Assembly (NCBI GenBank): GCA_002721875.1
Contig: PBLU01000023.1
Location: 1-27,287, forward strand
DNA: 27,287 nucleotides
Reading direction: 5' to 3'
Origin: Chloroflexota bacterium
Lineage (GTDB): Bacteria > Chloroflexota > Dehalococcoidia > UBA1151 > TMED-70
Position numbers and translations under genes: made by a program
The notes under the pieces: model-generated
Told to the model about the DNA's origin: nothing
What the model saw: only the letters and a program-made list of their open reading frames with translations
Database searches by the model: none
In this document: one piece after another, positions 1-7,486 of the stretch
Position numbering within the stretch: the stretch's first letter is position 1
How the letters are laid out: every line of letters starts with the position of its first letter

Positions 1-195
1 ATTCCTGTAAATTTAACTAAGTCATGATCCATATAGATAATGATTATATTAGATATTTAGAAACTAAGAAATGATTATGAAAACACTTAACTAAGAATAA
101 ATAAAAATAGTTATCTTGGGAGATTGATTATAATAGTGAAACTTTGAAATTATTTTCTAATGATCAAGATTATAAACTAGATTAAAAGTGGATTT
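1..195. other. AT-rich edge region, no confident gene
   Basis: No convincing complete gene is visible. On the minus strand an ATG at 30-32 opens a frame that runs off the left edge (MDHDLVKFTG), with a TATAAT at 43-48 ten bases upstream of it. This could be the start of a leaderless or nearly leaderless gene, but ten codons are not enough to call it. On the plus strand another TATAAT occurs at 129-134 without a matching -35 or a downstream gene. In sequence this AT-rich, such boxes arise easily by chance. Confidence 0.3.
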
Positions 196-438
196 TTATT
201 TCTTACCCTTAGATTTATTTACCTTTATAGCTCTTCCCTCTACTTCTGATCCGTCTAGAGAACTTATAGCACTTTCAGCTGAGTCATCATCCATTTCAAC
301 AAAACCAAAACCCTTAGATCGGTTTGTATCTCTGTCTGTAATAACTTTTGCACTTATTACGTCACCATGTTCAGAGAATAGATTTTTTAATCCATCGTCA
401 TCTATACTCCAAGGTAAATTACCAACATATATATCCAT
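196..438 (-). CDS. Small single-RRM RNA-binding protein
   Basis: This 80-residue protein is essentially one RNA-recognition motif. RNP2 (IYVGNL, residues 3-8) and RNP1 (KGFGFVEM, residues 42-49) both carry their aromatic RNA-stacking residues. The tail is short and basic (KSKGKK), unlike the longer glycine-rich tails of cyanobacterial Rbp proteins. Stand-alone RRM proteins in bacteria bind single-stranded RNA and are often linked to cold adaptation or mRNA localisation; the target here is unknown. The ATG is preceded by AAAGGA at 445-450, so the start is secure. It is transcribed alone, with a TATAAT at 469-474. No clear terminator follows. Confidence 0.93.
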   Translation of the reverse strand: MDIYVGNLPWSIDDDGLKNLFSEHGDVISAKVITDRDTNRSKGFGFVEMDDDSAESAISSLDGSEVEGRAIKVNKSKGKK

Positions 439-468
439 TAAAAATCCTTTGAATTTTTTTGTTTACTT

Positions 469-474
469 ATTATA
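469..474 (-). promoter_or_regulatory. Likely -10 box of the RRM gene
   Basis: A perfect TATAAT lies on the minus strand about 30 bases before the RRM start codon, implying a 5' leader of about 20-25 bases that contains the AAAGGA ribosome-binding site. The region where a -35 would lie is A-rich and not a good match, so this is a moderate call. Confidence 0.45.
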
Positions 475-571
475 TTAAAACATTAATTTCGATTTTTTTT
501 TAACTTAGTTTTCTACAGATAATGATTCTTAATGGTTAGTTAACAAAAAATATTAATTGTAAAATTAAGTT

Positions 572-658
572 ATGGAACAAAAAAACCCACTAATATTGAT
601 AGGCATTCTTGTTCTCTCTGGAACGATAATAATGGCTATGGTCCATTTTATTTTTTAG
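572..658 (+). CDS. Possible 28-residue single-helix membrane peptide
   Basis: An ATG opens a 28-codon frame, MEQKNPLILIGILVLSGT at the amino end, finishing in MAMVHFIF before TAG. It has a polar start and one hydrophobic span of about 20 residues, which is the profile of a small inner-membrane protein or of a small transporter or respiratory subunit. No Shine-Dalgarno sequence is visible, and its 3' end overlaps the 37-residue minus-strand gene by 11 bases. I do not recognise a family. Against it: a frame this short and hydrophobic can arise by chance in AT-rich sequence. Confidence 0.35.
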   Translation: MEQKNPLILIGILVLSGTIIMAMVHFIF

Positions 659-761
659 CTTTTTCTTCTGTTTTACCTAGCTCTAGAACTGTAAATATAC
701 CGCCAACAAAAAATATTAATACAACAATAAAAGCTAGTATGACTATTAATTCTGAAGACAT
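648..761 (-). CDS. 37-residue single-helix membrane protein
   Basis: The frame encodes 37 residues: a short polar start (MSSEL), one hydrophobic helix (about residues 5-26) and a charged C-terminal tail (ELGKTEEKAKK), so an N-out/C-in single-pass topology is likely under the positive-inside rule. Its ATG overlaps the stop of the upstream 57-residue gene by one base (TAATG), a classic translational-coupling arrangement that strongly supports both genes being real. I do not recognise a family; small subunits of transporters or respiratory complexes look like this, but nothing in the window identifies a partner. Confidence 0.6.
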   Translation of the reverse strand: MSSELIVILAFIVVLIFFVGGIFTVLELGKTEEKAKK

Positions 762-934
762 TAGCTCTTTGTAACCTGCAAAAGTGTTGCAAATGCTAAT
801 ATGGATGGTACCCATATTCCTACAAAAATAGCTTCCATTTCATTACCGTCAGTAAAAAACCAAAAATAAACTGAGACTAAAAATGGAACTATTGCTGCTG
901 CAAGCATCAAATAAAAAAATGATTTATTTTTCAA
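761..934 (-). CDS. 57-residue two-helix membrane protein, TTG start
   Basis: This 57-residue protein has two hydrophobic segments (about residues 6-27 and 34-53) separated by a polar turn with FTDGNE, and a conspicuous GIWVPS in the second helix. The TTG start is chosen because a strong AGAGGGG sits seven bases upstream (942-948), the best ribosome-binding site in this part of the window; an ATG nine codons in has no such site. The stop overlaps the ATG of the 37-residue gene by one base, so the two are probably cotranslated. Likely a small inner-membrane protein of unknown function. Confidence 0.65.
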   Translation of the reverse strand: MKNKSFFYLMLAAAIVPFLVSVYFWFFTDGNEMEAIFVGIWVPSILAFATLLQVTKS

Positions 935-1096
935 AGATTTTCCCCTCTTTTAAATATATCTTTTAAAATATTACACCATTTATGGAATTGAATCTAAGTA
1001 ATTAATTATTTGTTTAAATAATTATTGAAAATATATAACACTATAATCACTTAAGTATTACTTATATCATAAGAATAATAAACTTATAAAAAATAA

Positions 1097-1744
1097 CTAT
1101 TTAGAAAGCATTACTCTACCAATTAGGATGCTCCAAATAGAGTATATTATGAAGCATAAACCCGCTATTGCTTGCAAAGTGTTAGATTGGTCAGGAGCAA
1201 AGGCTCCAATAAATGCTAAAACAAAAACTACAATAGCTGCTATTCCTGCAAAATAAGTTATATTTTTATTTATTTCATCTCTTGTTGATGCAGCTAATGC
1301 CAAAAATAATCCTCCTACTCCAAAACTAAAGAGTGAAGTAGTGTTAATTGCAGATGATAAAGCAAGCATATCAGTTGAATTTAACACTTCAGATGCTGTT
1401 GAAATAGCAATAGCATTAGCTATTACCCAACCAAAAACTGCCACGAAGAAAAATGGAATAGCAACTCTTCCAATTCCAAAACCATTACCATCTTGCATAC
1501 TTTGAATATAATACATTTGTCCAGATAATAAACTTATTAATCCAATTGTAATTAGAAATGCAGTAATAATTCCTAATTCTGAATTTTCGACAAGTATATT
1601 CATTCCTTGAGCAAAATCAAGTGCTTCAGGCGAACCTCCGATACCAAGAACACCACCCGGTTGAAGGAAAAAGCAAATTAATGCAATTATTGGCCCAAAA
1701 ATTAAACAGTAACCAGCAGACTTAGCCGCAGAAATTTTTCCCAT
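1097..1744 (-). CDS. Six-helix integral membrane protein, unknown function
   Basis: A 215-residue hydrophobic protein with about six membrane helices (roughly residues 12-34, 56-76, 92-115, 128-150, 161-182, 192-212) and short loops. No transporter signature, metal site or enzymatic motif is visible. It follows the other six-helix protein after ten bases, with its own AAGGAGT ribosome-binding site, so the two form an operon. Similar length, helix number and layout suggest old paralogues or two halves of a heteromeric membrane complex, although direct sequence similarity between them is weak. I cannot assign a function. Confidence 0.85.
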   Translation of the reverse strand: MGKISAAKSAGYCLIFGPIIALICFFLQPGGVLGIGGSPEALDFAQGMNILVENSELGIITAFLITIGLISLLSGQMYYIQSMQDGNGFGIGRVAIPFFFVAVFGWVIANAIAISTASEVLNSTDMLALSSAINTTSLFSFGVGGLFLALAASTRDEINKNITYFAGIAAIVVFVLAFIGAFAPDQSNTLQAIAGLCFIIYSIWSILIGRVMLSK

Positions 1745-1754
1745 AATATACTCC

Positions 1755-2426
1755 TTATTCTTTAGTTAACTTATATCCAATATATAAATTGAATAAATTT
1801 GACACAAGAAATGCCAATACAACAGGAATGAATATTCCCCAAATGGTACTGGGATCATTTGCATCAGAAATAAAAATAACTTGAACTACTATTACAATAG
1901 CTGCAATTGCATTTATGATTGCAGTTCCTAAACATATCAGGTTGTTGTATCCTGGGACTTTAGATAGCGCATGAGCTATTAGTCCCCCACCTGCAAATGC
2001 AATAGGTGTAAAAATCATCCACATACCAAATTGCAAAGATGATAAACTGAACTGATTCGCATTAGGTGTTTCACCTGTGTAGTTTAGAGCTACATCGACT
2101 GATCCTGCAGTTATAAAACCTAAAGTACCTATTAGAAATAAAATACTACCCATTCTAATAGAGTTTGATTCAATCTTACTTCTTACAAATTCATTAACTA
2201 TTATTACAAATACATAAGCAATTATTGCATTAGTAAAAACTTGAATATAGGTTGTTAGGCCATACCACCAGTCATCTAATGAATTGTTATCAGATACAAA
2301 TACTTCCCAAACATTTGAGGCCGAAGAAGTATCAGGAGCTTGGGCTAAAAATTGAATAACAAAGAAGATTGTACTAATAACTCCAGCTGAAAAAAGTGCT
2401 AATCCACCAAACTTAGTAGAAGACAT
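1755..2426 (-). CDS. Six-helix integral membrane protein, unknown function
   Basis: A 223-residue membrane protein with about six helices (roughly residues 8-30, 58-82, 92-112, 133-152, 165-188, 195-218). A polar, tryptophan-containing loop (residues 31-57, with a DDWWYG) separates helices 1 and 2 and probably faces the outside. The ATG is supported by AAAGGAAC seven bases upstream. It is the first gene of a two-gene operon with the adjacent six-helix protein. No family is recognised, and no catalytic or nucleotide-binding motif is present. Confidence 0.85.
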   Translation of the reverse strand: MSSTKFGGLALFSAGVISTIFFVIQFLAQAPDTSSASNVWEVFVSDNNSLDDWWYGLTTYIQVFTNAIIAYVFVIIVNEFVRSKIESNSIRMGSILFLIGTLGFITAGSVDVALNYTGETPNANQFSLSSLQFGMWMIFTPIAFAGGGLIAHALSKVPGYNNLICLGTAIINAIAAIVIVVQVIFISDANDPSTIWGIFIPVVLAFLVSNLFNLYIGYKLTKE

Positions 2427-2518
2427 AATAGTTCCTTTCTTATTTCTTGAAAGCTTAAGTGTTTCATTAATGTGAAATTATATTTCATTGAAAAAAAATT
2501 TTCAATAAGATTTGAAAA

Positions 2519-3235
2519 TTACAACTTATCTGGCCAATCAACAGTAACTGCATCTACTCCCATACTTAATAATTCCCAAACTTCATCTGGTTTCTTGAAT
2601 CCATAACTACTAACAAAATAATTATCTAATAAAGTCATATTTTCCTTATTTAAGGATTTATAGTATGGAAAAATTCCATCAAGACTCAAACTAGAAGCAA
2701 AGTTGAGAATATCTTGATTAATTTCCTTTACCAAATACCCTATGAATATATCATTAGAAATCTCTCTCAATCTCATTAACTGATCAGCATGAAATGAGCA
2801 AAAAATTATTCCAGGCTCATCTTTTTTTGACTTATATATCTTTTCTTTCCAATATTGATTAGAGTGAATAATTTTGAAAACTTTTTCAACTAAAAATTTA
2901 TCTTTACCCTTAATTTCAATTACTAAATTAACAGATTTATACCTCATAAGAATATTTCTAAGAGATGGAATTTTTGAATGAGAAAATTCTTTTGAAAACC
3001 AAGATCCAAAATCTAATTGTTGTAATTCTTCCAAAGTCATAGAATTAACTTTTCCTGCTCCATTACTAGTTCTATCAACAGAATCGTCATGAACTACTAC
3101 GACTTCATTATCTTTTGATAAATGAACATCAAATTCTATATGAGTTACTCCAGATAAAATTGCTAAATCAAATGACTCTAAAGTATTTTCCGGAGCTTTA
3201 CTTGATAATCCTCTGTGAGCAACAATATATTTCAT
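2519..3235 (-). CDS. Glycerophosphodiester phosphodiesterase, cytoplasmic type
   Basis: A 238-residue GDPD-family TIM-barrel enzyme, predicted to hydrolyse glycerophosphodiesters to glycerol 3-phosphate and an alcohol. The active-site set is complete: His7-Arg8 in AHRG, PENT at 15-18, metal ligands Glu34 and Asp36 (EFDVH), His49 (VVHDD), and Glu107/Lys109 (IEIKG). It ends in TVDWPDKL. There is no signal peptide, so it should act in the cytoplasm on imported or internal diesters. An AGGGA lies just before the ATG. A second GDPD lies at 10345-11115 with the same DWP ending. Some proteins of this fold act on other phosphodiesters, so the substrate is open. Confidence 0.93.
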   Translation of the reverse strand: MKYIVAHRGLSSKAPENTLESFDLAILSGVTHIEFDVHLSKDNEVVVVHDDSVDRTSNGAGKVNSMTLEELQQLDFGSWFSKEFSHSKIPSLRNILMRYKSVNLVIEIKGKDKFLVEKVFKIIHSNQYWKEKIYKSKKDEPGIIFCSFHADQLMRLREISNDIFIGYLVKEINQDILNFASSLSLDGIFPYYKSLNKENMTLLDNYFVSSYGFKKPDEVWELLSMGVDAVTVDWPDKL

Positions 3236-3283
3236 TTTTTTCCCTAGATAAAAGTTTTGGTATACGTGGTATATTATTTCTTA

Positions 3284-3679
3284 ATGTTTAATAATATATT
3301 TAAGATTTATATAATTATAATTTCAATACTTATTGTAATAATAAGTATTTATTCTTCGACTATACTTAGTATAGATTATTTTGATACGGATAAAACCAAA
3401 CCCCAAGAATCTAATTCTCAAATGAGAAGATTTCATGAGCCTTCATCTGAAATAAGACAGGGAGAATTAGAATTAGAGAAAGAATTTATTAGTGATGAAA
3501 TAACTAAGGAAATATCTAAAATAGATTCAATGATTGAAAATTTAGAATCTAAAAATTATGATTCGGTTCTTGAGGAACTAAAAATACAAAAAACTCAACT
3601 TGAGTCAAACTTAAATCTTGATCTTAAGAGAATAGACCTAGAAATCTTAAGAAACAGAATTGAATCTAGAACGGACTAG
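3284..3679 (+). CDS. Membrane-anchored coiled-coil protein
   Basis: With the ATG at 3284 this is a 131-residue protein: one strongly hydrophobic isoleucine-rich helix (about residues 6-30), a polar linker, then a highly charged helical region (about residues 60-131) with heptad-like Leu/Ile spacing, probably a coiled coil. A TTG at 3257 would add nine residues but has no ribosome-binding site; a TATATT at 3270-3275 just before the ATG suggests a leaderless or very short leader transcript. Predicted topology is a single-pass anchor with the coiled coil outside. I do not recognise a family. Its stop lies one base from the stop of a convergent small gene. Confidence 0.7.
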   Translation: MFNNIFKIYIIIISILIVIISIYSSTILSIDYFDTDKTKPQESNSQMRRFHEPSSEIRQGELELEKEFISDEITKEISKIDSMIENLESKNYDSVLEELKIQKTQLESNLNLDLKRIDLEILRNRIESRTD

Positions 3680-3680
3680 A

Positions 3681-3845
3681 TTATTTTGATCTTACTTTCA
3701 AATAAATTACCATTAATGAGATTATAATTATAGATATTGGTAAGATAACGATCTCCCAACCAATATCAGTGAAAATAACTAAGTAAATAGTAATTAAAAA
3801 AGAAGAAAATAAGCTTATGAATAAATTAAGTTTAAATAAATTCAT
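3681..3845 (-). CDS. 54-residue two-helix membrane protein
   Basis: An unlisted small gene of 54 residues starting MNLFKLNLFISLF and ending YLKVRSK. It has two hydrophobic helices (about residues 7-26 and 31-48) joined by a short turn with TDIGWE, and basic residues at both ends, so both termini are probably cytoplasmic. A TAGGA lies six bases before the ATG, and the start lies only eight bases after the stop of the M20 amidohydrolase, so it is very likely the second gene of that operon. It may be a small partner of a membrane complex, but nothing in the sequence shows what. Confidence 0.65.
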   Translation of the reverse strand: MNLFKLNLFISLFSSFLITIYLVIFTDIGWEIVILPISIIIISLMVIYLKVRSK

Positions 3846-3853
3846 ATCTATTC

Positions 3854-5179
3854 CTATAAATTATAGTTCTTAATTTCTATATTGCTTAGATCTCTCATAA
3901 CTTTTATATATTCACTCTTAGAATACTTTGGATGATGACTAGAAATAATTTTTTTTGCTAAATTTGCTCCGTCTGAAAGTAAATCAATCACAGTATGAGC
4001 CATCATTTTACCAGCTTCTATTACACTCAAATTATAGTCCTTTATGATAAAACCAGAGGTATGAGCTGAAGCCTCTGTAGCTCCTCCAACATAGGGATGA
4101 ATAACAGGCATCAAATGTGCGAGGTCTCCCATATCCGTCGAACCACCGCTATGACCTAATTCAATACTTTGGTTTTTAGATGCTTCTAGATTTTTTTTAT
4201 AAATGTTTGTTAAGTTTTTATCATGAGATAGTGGAAAATAACCTGGTAAAGTAGTAATCTTAACCTCAGCTCCAACAGCCATAGCACCTGCTCTTAGTGC
4301 ATTATCTACTTTCAAGTTGGCATTTATAATTGAATCGATTGAAGCTCCTCTAACAAATGTTTCCATTGTAACTATCTCTGGTACTTGGTTAACAACAAAG
4401 CCCCCTTTAGTAATTATAGGATGAACTCTAACGTGGTCATCATCAACAAAGGTTTCTCTATTTGCATGGATACCCATCAAAGCTAAATTAGCAGCATTTA
4501 AAGCATTTATTCCTAAATGAGGATCGCCTCCAGCATGTGATGATTTTCCATGAAATTCAATAAATTTTGCTATTAGACCATTACCTGTACCTCCGTATCC
4601 AAAGCCTGAAAAATTTCCTTTTGCATGAGTCATCATAGATATATCGATATCATCAAATTGTCCCAATTTTACAAATTCTTGCTTGCCACCTAAAAATTCA
4701 AATTTACCTTTATCTCTTTCACTACTCCTCCACTCAATTTCAACATATTCCTCAGCAGGTACAGCTATAAAAGTTATTGATCCTGATAAATTATCAAGAA
4801 CTTCTTTGTTATTTAGACCAATTAAGCTTGCTAGCATATTTCCTAACTGAATATGATGACCACAGGCATGGGCAGCACTAGTTTTTTTATCTTCATAAGG
4901 ATGTCCGGGTACAGGTAATCCATCTAATTCCCCTATAACAGCCACATTAGGACCAGGGTTTGCTCCGTCAATTCTTGTAGATAACCCAGTTACAGCAATT
5001 TTATCTTTAATTGATAAATTCATAGTTTGGAATGCTTGCTTTACGCTTTTGCTGGTCTTGAATTCTTTGTAACCTGTTTCTGGATTAGAAAGAACTTCTT
5101 TGGATAATTTAATAGGCAAATCTTTATTTGAATCAATAAAATTTGTAACAAATAATTTTAAGTCTTCTCTAGATAGCAT
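3854..5179 (-). CDS. M20-family amidohydrolase (AbgB/PM20D2-like)
   Basis: A 441-residue zinc amidohydrolase of the M20 family. The metal-binding core is present: HACGHH (residues 104-109, ligands Cys106 and His108), PAEE (141-144, catalytic Glu then metal Glu), the dimerisation-domain motif HGKSSHAGGDPH, then GGSTDMGD and a C-terminal AHTSGF histidine. The pattern is closer to the p-aminobenzoyl-glutamate hydrolase subunit B and PM20D2 type than to hippurate or succinyl-diaminopimelate enzymes. Likely reaction: hydrolysis of an N-acyl or aryl amide or a dipeptide of an amino acid. There is no signal peptide, so it is cytoplasmic. GAGGT just before the ATG supports the start. Confidence 0.9.
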   Translation of the reverse strand: MLSREDLKLFVTNFIDSNKDLPIKLSKEVLSNPETGYKEFKTSKSVKQAFQTMNLSIKDKIAVTGLSTRIDGANPGPNVAVIGELDGLPVPGHPYEDKKTSAAHACGHHIQLGNMLASLIGLNNKEVLDNLSGSITFIAVPAEEYVEIEWRSSERDKGKFEFLGGKQEFVKLGQFDDIDISMMTHAKGNFSGFGYGGTGNGLIAKFIEFHGKSSHAGGDPHLGINALNAANLALMGIHANRETFVDDDHVRVHPIITKGGFVVNQVPEIVTMETFVRGASIDSIINANLKVDNALRAGAMAVGAEVKITTLPGYFPLSHDKNLTNIYKKNLEASKNQSIELGHSGGSTDMGDLAHLMPVIHPYVGGATEASAHTSGFIIKDYNLSVIEAGKMMAHTVIDLLSDGANLAKKIISSHHPKYSKSEYIKVMRDLSNIEIKNYNL

Positions 5180-5236
5180 CCATACCTCACTTTTTCTTCT
5201 TTATAAGAGTGAATAATTTTTCCATTATATTTAAGA

Positions 5237-6427
5237 TTAGACTCTCCTTAATTTTTTGGAAAGTGAAAGCCCAATAATAATCACAGGATAAACTGACACT
5301 GCACTTATAATTATAGCTATCTTAGCATTAGTAATATCAGATATAACTCCTCCTACAAACCAACCTATAAAAAATATTGATAACACGAGAGAGAAAAGAC
5401 CCATAATTTTATTCCTATCAAATTTTTCAGTCTGATCTTGAAAAATTAGAGTAGCAGCAACCATCCAATATGCTCCACTAATACCCATTAAAAATAGACA
5501 TAAAAGTGAAAAAATATAATTTTCAGAAAAAGCAAATAGTAATTGACCTATATCCCACCCTAAGCTAGATATAATCCAAATTGTAATTCTACTTCTAAAT
5601 ACTCCTGTAAAAATCGATAACATCGAACCAAAAAACATTCCCGCTCCTACAGAGGCATTCATAATTCCAAAACCAGTTGCTCCAACATCAAGGATATTGG
5701 CATATTTAGGTAAAACTACAAATAAAGTAACTCCAAAAATTGATTGAAATGCTGCAATTATAACTGCCCAAAATATTACTGGTTTATTCTTAAGAATATC
5801 TTGGTAAGAATCATAATTAATATAATTATTCTTTCTTTTTTCCTGAAGATCTTTAGGATGAAAATTTACTAAAATTATACTAAAAACTAAGTAGATTGAA
5901 GCAAAAACTATAACATAATTTATTGAAAATGATGTAATAAGATATGCAAAAATTATAGGATTCATCATTTCTCCAAAAAAAATAATTAAGTAATAATAAG
6001 AATTTATTTTTGAAAGATTTTTTTTAGTATTGGTGTTAACTAAAATCGTCTGAAAAACTGTTTGCCATATTCCAGGTATAGCTCCAAAAGTTACACTTAA
6101 TATCAAGAGAATATAAATATTATCATAGTCAATAAATATCATAAAAATTAATGCTAAGAAAAATAATAAATAGGAAATAAATAATATTTTATTTATATTA
6201 TATTTTTCTGATAAAAATGAACCCAAGAAACTTGTAATAAAAATTGGACTAGAGCCAGCTCCAAGGACTATACCTACCCATATATCTTTTTGAGTGATTT
6301 CAAATGCTAACCAACTAAATATTAAAGCCCTAATATGCACAGAATATTGTGCAAATGATCGCGAAAATATTAATGATTGAAAACTTTTTGATAAAAAAAA
6401 AGAATTATTTTTAAGATAACTAATCAA
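5237..6427 (-). CDS. MFS transporter, exporter-like (MFS_3 type)
   Basis: A 396-residue protein with about twelve hydrophobic helices and the layout of the major facilitator superfamily. The N-terminal region (QSLIFSRSFAQYSVHIRALI) and the GSFLSEKYN loop resemble the EntS/MFS_3 branch of exporters for siderophores, macrolides and other small molecules. The start is a TTG, supported by AGGA eight bases upstream (6436-6439). It is divergent from the alpha/beta hydrolase, with the inverted repeats at 6454-6492 between them, so shared regulation is plausible. The substrate cannot be told from sequence. Confidence 0.88.
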   Translation of the reverse strand: MISYLKNNSFFLSKSFQSLIFSRSFAQYSVHIRALIFSWLAFEITQKDIWVGIVLGAGSSPIFITSFLGSFLSEKYNINKILFISYLLFFLALIFMIFIDYDNIYILLILSVTFGAIPGIWQTVFQTILVNTNTKKNLSKINSYYYLIIFFGEMMNPIIFAYLITSFSINYVIVFASIYLVFSIILVNFHPKDLQEKRKNNYINYDSYQDILKNKPVIFWAVIIAAFQSIFGVTLFVVLPKYANILDVGATGFGIMNASVGAGMFFGSMLSIFTGVFRSRITIWIISSLGWDIGQLLFAFSENYIFSLLCLFLMGISGAYWMVAATLIFQDQTEKFDRNKIMGLFSLVLSIFFIGWFVGGVISDITNAKIAIIISAVSVYPVIIIGLSLSKKLRRV

Positions 6428-6453
6428 AGAAATTTTCCTAACATAAAACAGAA

Positions 6454-6492
6454 ATCCTCAAGTATGATACTGAGGGGTAAAATCTTGAGGAT
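6454..6492. promoter_or_regulatory. Overlapping inverted repeats in divergent promoter region
   Basis: The MFS-hydrolase gap holds ATCCTCAAG (6454-6462) and its exact complement CTTGAGGAT (6484-6492). Between them, TGAGG (6471-6475) can pair instead with CCTCA of the first arm, extended by GTAT/ATAC. Arm 1 therefore has two alternative partners. At the DNA level these repeats could be an operator for both divergent genes; at the RNA level they would lie in the leader of the MFS gene. No regulator gene is adjacent. Confidence 0.45.
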
Positions 6493-6555
6493 TAATTACA
6501 TATTATTATTTCCCAAATATTCAGTCAAAACTCCTGTCTTGATATATCATACTTA

Positions 6556-6561
6556 TATAAT
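6556..6561 (+). promoter_or_regulatory. Likely -10 box of the alpha/beta hydrolase gene
   Basis: A perfect TATAAT ends 16 bases before the ATG at 6578, giving a leader of about ten bases without a Shine-Dalgarno sequence. The -35 region is not a good match. It also argues that translation begins at 6578 rather than at the upstream in-frame ATG at 6464. Confidence 0.5.
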
Positions 6562-6577
6562 AAACCAAAACAAAAAA

Positions 6578-7486
6578 ATGCTAAACCAAGAATCTTTACA
6601 ACAACTAAAAGAAAGAAAAAAAATTAAATCAGCTCTTACTTATGAGCTTGAACCAATCGATGCTAGGAATCAATTTAACAAATCAAAATTATTTTTCCCC
6701 ACTGAAAATATTAGTATTAAGAGTATTGAAAATAAAAATATCAATGTGAATGGTACTAAAATAAATATCAGAATTTTTTCTGATATAGAGAATTCATTAC
6801 AACCTCTTCTGGTAAACTTTCATGGTGGTGGATGGGTGTTAGGTGATTTAGAGGCAGACGATTCAATGTGTAGAAAATTAGCAAAATTAACTGGATACAA
6901 AATTATTTCTGTTGATTATCGATTAGCACCTGAGAATAAATTTCCTATCCCCTTACAAGATTGCTACAAATCATTAATTTATTTTTATGAAAATAGTAAT
7001 GAATTTAACATTGATAAGAATAATATCTCTATTTGTGGTACATCAGCTGGTGGAAATCTTGCTGGAGCTGTCTCATTATTATGTAGAGAAACGAAAAAGG
7101 AAATAATTAAGTCTCAAGTTTTGTTTTGCCCTGTGACTAATAATAACTTTGAGTCTGAATCATATAAAGAGTTTGAGGAAGGCTATGGTTTAGATAAAAA
7201 AACTATGAAATGGTTTTGGGATCACTATATTGATGATGAAATAAATAGATTTTCAGCCTTAAACAAAGATACTGAAAATACAGATCTACCAAAAACTTTT
7301 ATAGCTATAGCTGAATGTGATGTATTGAAATCAGAAGCATTAGAGTATTACGATCAAATTAAAGAAAAAGTTCATACAGAAATGAAAATTTATGATGGTG
7401 CTTTACACGGCTTCAACACAGAAATTGGAAATATCACAAATGCAGAATTATGCATGAAAGATATCCAGAAGTTCTTAACTAACTAA
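6578..7486 (+). CDS. HSL-family alpha/beta hydrolase (esterase/lipase-like)
   Basis: Counted from the ATG at 6578, this is a 302-residue serine hydrolase of the hormone-sensitive-lipase family. It has the oxyanion-hole HGGG (residues 82-85), the nucleophile elbow GTSAGG (Ser156), catalytic Asp248 (AECDVL) and His277 (ALHGFN), and the family's SVDYRLAPE motif. It should hydrolyse carboxyl esters of small or medium acyl groups in the cytoplasm. An ATG at 6464 would add 38 residues but would place the inverted repeats and the TATAAT inside the gene, so I reject it. The 3' end overlaps the convergent monooxygenase gene by eight bases. Confidence 0.92.
   Translation: MLNQESLQQLKERKKIKSALTYELEPIDARNQFNKSKLFFPTENISIKSIENKNINVNGTKINIRIFSDIENSLQPLLVNFHGGGWVLGDLEADDSMCRKLAKLTGYKIISVDYRLAPENKFPIPLQDCYKSLIYFYENSNEFNIDKNNISICGTSAGGNLAGAVSLLCRETKKEIIKSQVLFCPVTNNNFESESYKEFEEGYGLDKKTMKWFWDHYIDDEINRFSALNKDTENTDLPKTFIAIAECDVLKSEALEYYDQIKEKVHTEMKIYDGALHGFNTEIGNITNAELCMKDIQKFLTN

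Noticed and set aside
188..478. Plus-strand open frame of 96 codons over the RRM gene
   Set aside because: It is antisense to the RRM gene, has no ribosome-binding site, and the minus-strand frame carries clear RNP motifs and a good start.
2487..2506. Terminator after the GDPD at 2519-3235
   Set aside because: ATTGAAAA/TTTTCAAT can pair, but the stem is nearly all A-T and the T-run is inside the loop, so it is too weak to call.
6464..6577. A 38-residue N-terminal extension of the alpha/beta hydrolase
   Set aside because: It would cover the inverted repeats and a perfect TATAAT, has no ribosome-binding site, and adds a stretch unlike HSL-family N termini.
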